From assembly GCA_947653505.1 (NCBI GenBank), contig CANTHI010000033.1, positions 1 through 13,499 of the forward strand: a stretch of DNA of 13,499 bases. Reading direction: 5' to 3'. The translations under genes were made by a program, and so were the position numbers. Origin of the DNA: an uncultured Eubacterium sp. (GTDB taxonomy: Bacteria > Bacillota_A > Clostridia > Lachnospirales > Lachnospiraceae). How positions within the stretch are numbered: the stretch's first letter is position 1; each line of letters begins with the position of its first letter. Under the pieces are notes generated by a model that saw nothing but the letters and a program-made list of their open reading frames with translations, was not told the DNA's origin and did not search any database. Below, in pieces: positions 13,162-13,499 of this stretch.

Positions 13162-13499
13162 TTATAAAATCTGCCTCTGTTTTCCGGCTGTCAGATTCAC
13201 CCATTCTCCCTGCAGGTTCGTCTCCAGAATGGTAAAGCCTGCCGCCGTCAGCGCTTCTTTTACTTCCGCTTCCTTAAAGTCAATAATTCCGGATGTAATC
13301 AGTATACCATCGTCTTTCAGACACCGGTATAAAACCGGAGCCATCGGGATAATGACATCCGCCAGAATATTCGCTGTTACCAGATCGTAAGCGCCGTTTG
13401 CTTCCTTTTGCTGCAGTGCTTCATCATCAATCAGATTCCCACAGTAAAATTCCCACAAAGACTCATCCAGATGATTGACCCGCATGTTTTCCTTAGATG
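13162..13499 (-). CDS. prmA: Ribosomal protein L11 methyltransferase PrmA, C-terminal part
   Basis: The gene is cut by the right edge; the frame stays open to 13499, and the ATG at 13485 is an internal Met (context S-K-E-N-M-R-V-N). About 112 C-terminal residues are visible out of about 310 usual. YDLVTANILADVIIPMAP is the PrmA motif IV region with A-N-I-L, and LKDDGILITSGIIDFKEAEV and the C-terminal WVNLTAGK follow the family pattern. The enzyme trimethylates ribosomal protein L11. It is the furthest-upstream visible gene of the prmA-rsmE-desulfurase-thiI operon. Confidence 0.92.
   Translation of the reverse strand, partial: SKENMRVNHLDESLWEFYCGNLIDDEALQQKEANGAYDLVTANILADVIIPMAPVLYRCLKDDGILITSGIIDFKEAEVKEALTAAGFTILETNLQGEWVNLTAGKQRQIL

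Noticed and set aside
1..13499. tRNA, rRNA or known riboswitch genes
   Set aside because: Looking through the intergenic gaps (all under 170 nt) I saw no cloverleaf with T-loop consensus and no riboswitch core that I recognise.

Overview
The window reads as chromosomal DNA of a Gram-positive Clostridia, most likely Lachnospiraceae (inferred, not proven). Strong AGGAGG-type ribosome sites precede most genes, ThiI lacks a rhodanese domain, and ireB-ruvX-DUF1292-mltG-trmR-U32 run in the order I recall for Bacillus subtilis yrzL-yrrK-yrzB-yrrL-yrrM-yrrO. Base composition is roughly balanced.

Layout from right to left, because nearly all genes are on the minus strand. (1) 13499-9953: prmA (cut by the window edge), rsmE, a cysteine desulfurase and thiI form a tight operon for ribosome and tRNA modification; the desulfurase is the probable sulfur donor for ThiI. 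(2) 9952-9443: a small plus-strand HPr-like gene, lacking the phospho-histidine but keeping the HPr-kinase serine region, sits between two structured intergenic regions. (3) 9442-8072: mtaB, a radical-SAM tRNA methylthiotransferase. (4) 7955-383: a ten-gene string that starts behind a good sigma-A-type promoter overlapping the end of mtaB: ireB, ruvX, a DUF1292 gene, RNase J, a YlbF/YmcA-family gene, a short MltG-like membrane protein without a catalytic domain, trmR, a U32 tRNA hydroxylation protein, a lactonase-fold beta-propeller and a DHH phosphoesterase. (5) 1-382: the 3' end of a plus-strand gene with an in-frame tandem-repeat linker, possibly an Rpn/PD-(D/E)XK-type protein, then a convergent intergenic region with a perfect 15-bp inverted repeat and a short partial copy of the 3' end of the DHH gene.

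Taken together this is a core cluster for RNA maturation and translation quality: s4U8 (ThiI with desulfurase), ms2t6A37 (MtaB), (m)o5U34 (U32 plus TrmR), 16S m3U1498 (RsmE), L11 methylation (PrmA), RNA processing and decay (RNase J, YlbF family, perhaps RuvX/YqgF), with cell-wall or kinase-signalling members (IreB, MltG-like). I see no clear new defence system, CRISPR array, insertion sequence, tRNA or rRNA. The more unusual points are the headless MltG, the RNase J-YlbF pair placed inside the conserved yrr cluster, the Crh-like HPr with a palindrome in its promoter spacer, a 14-bp tandem repeat array next to the ylbF-like stop codon, and the duplicated gene end near the left edge.
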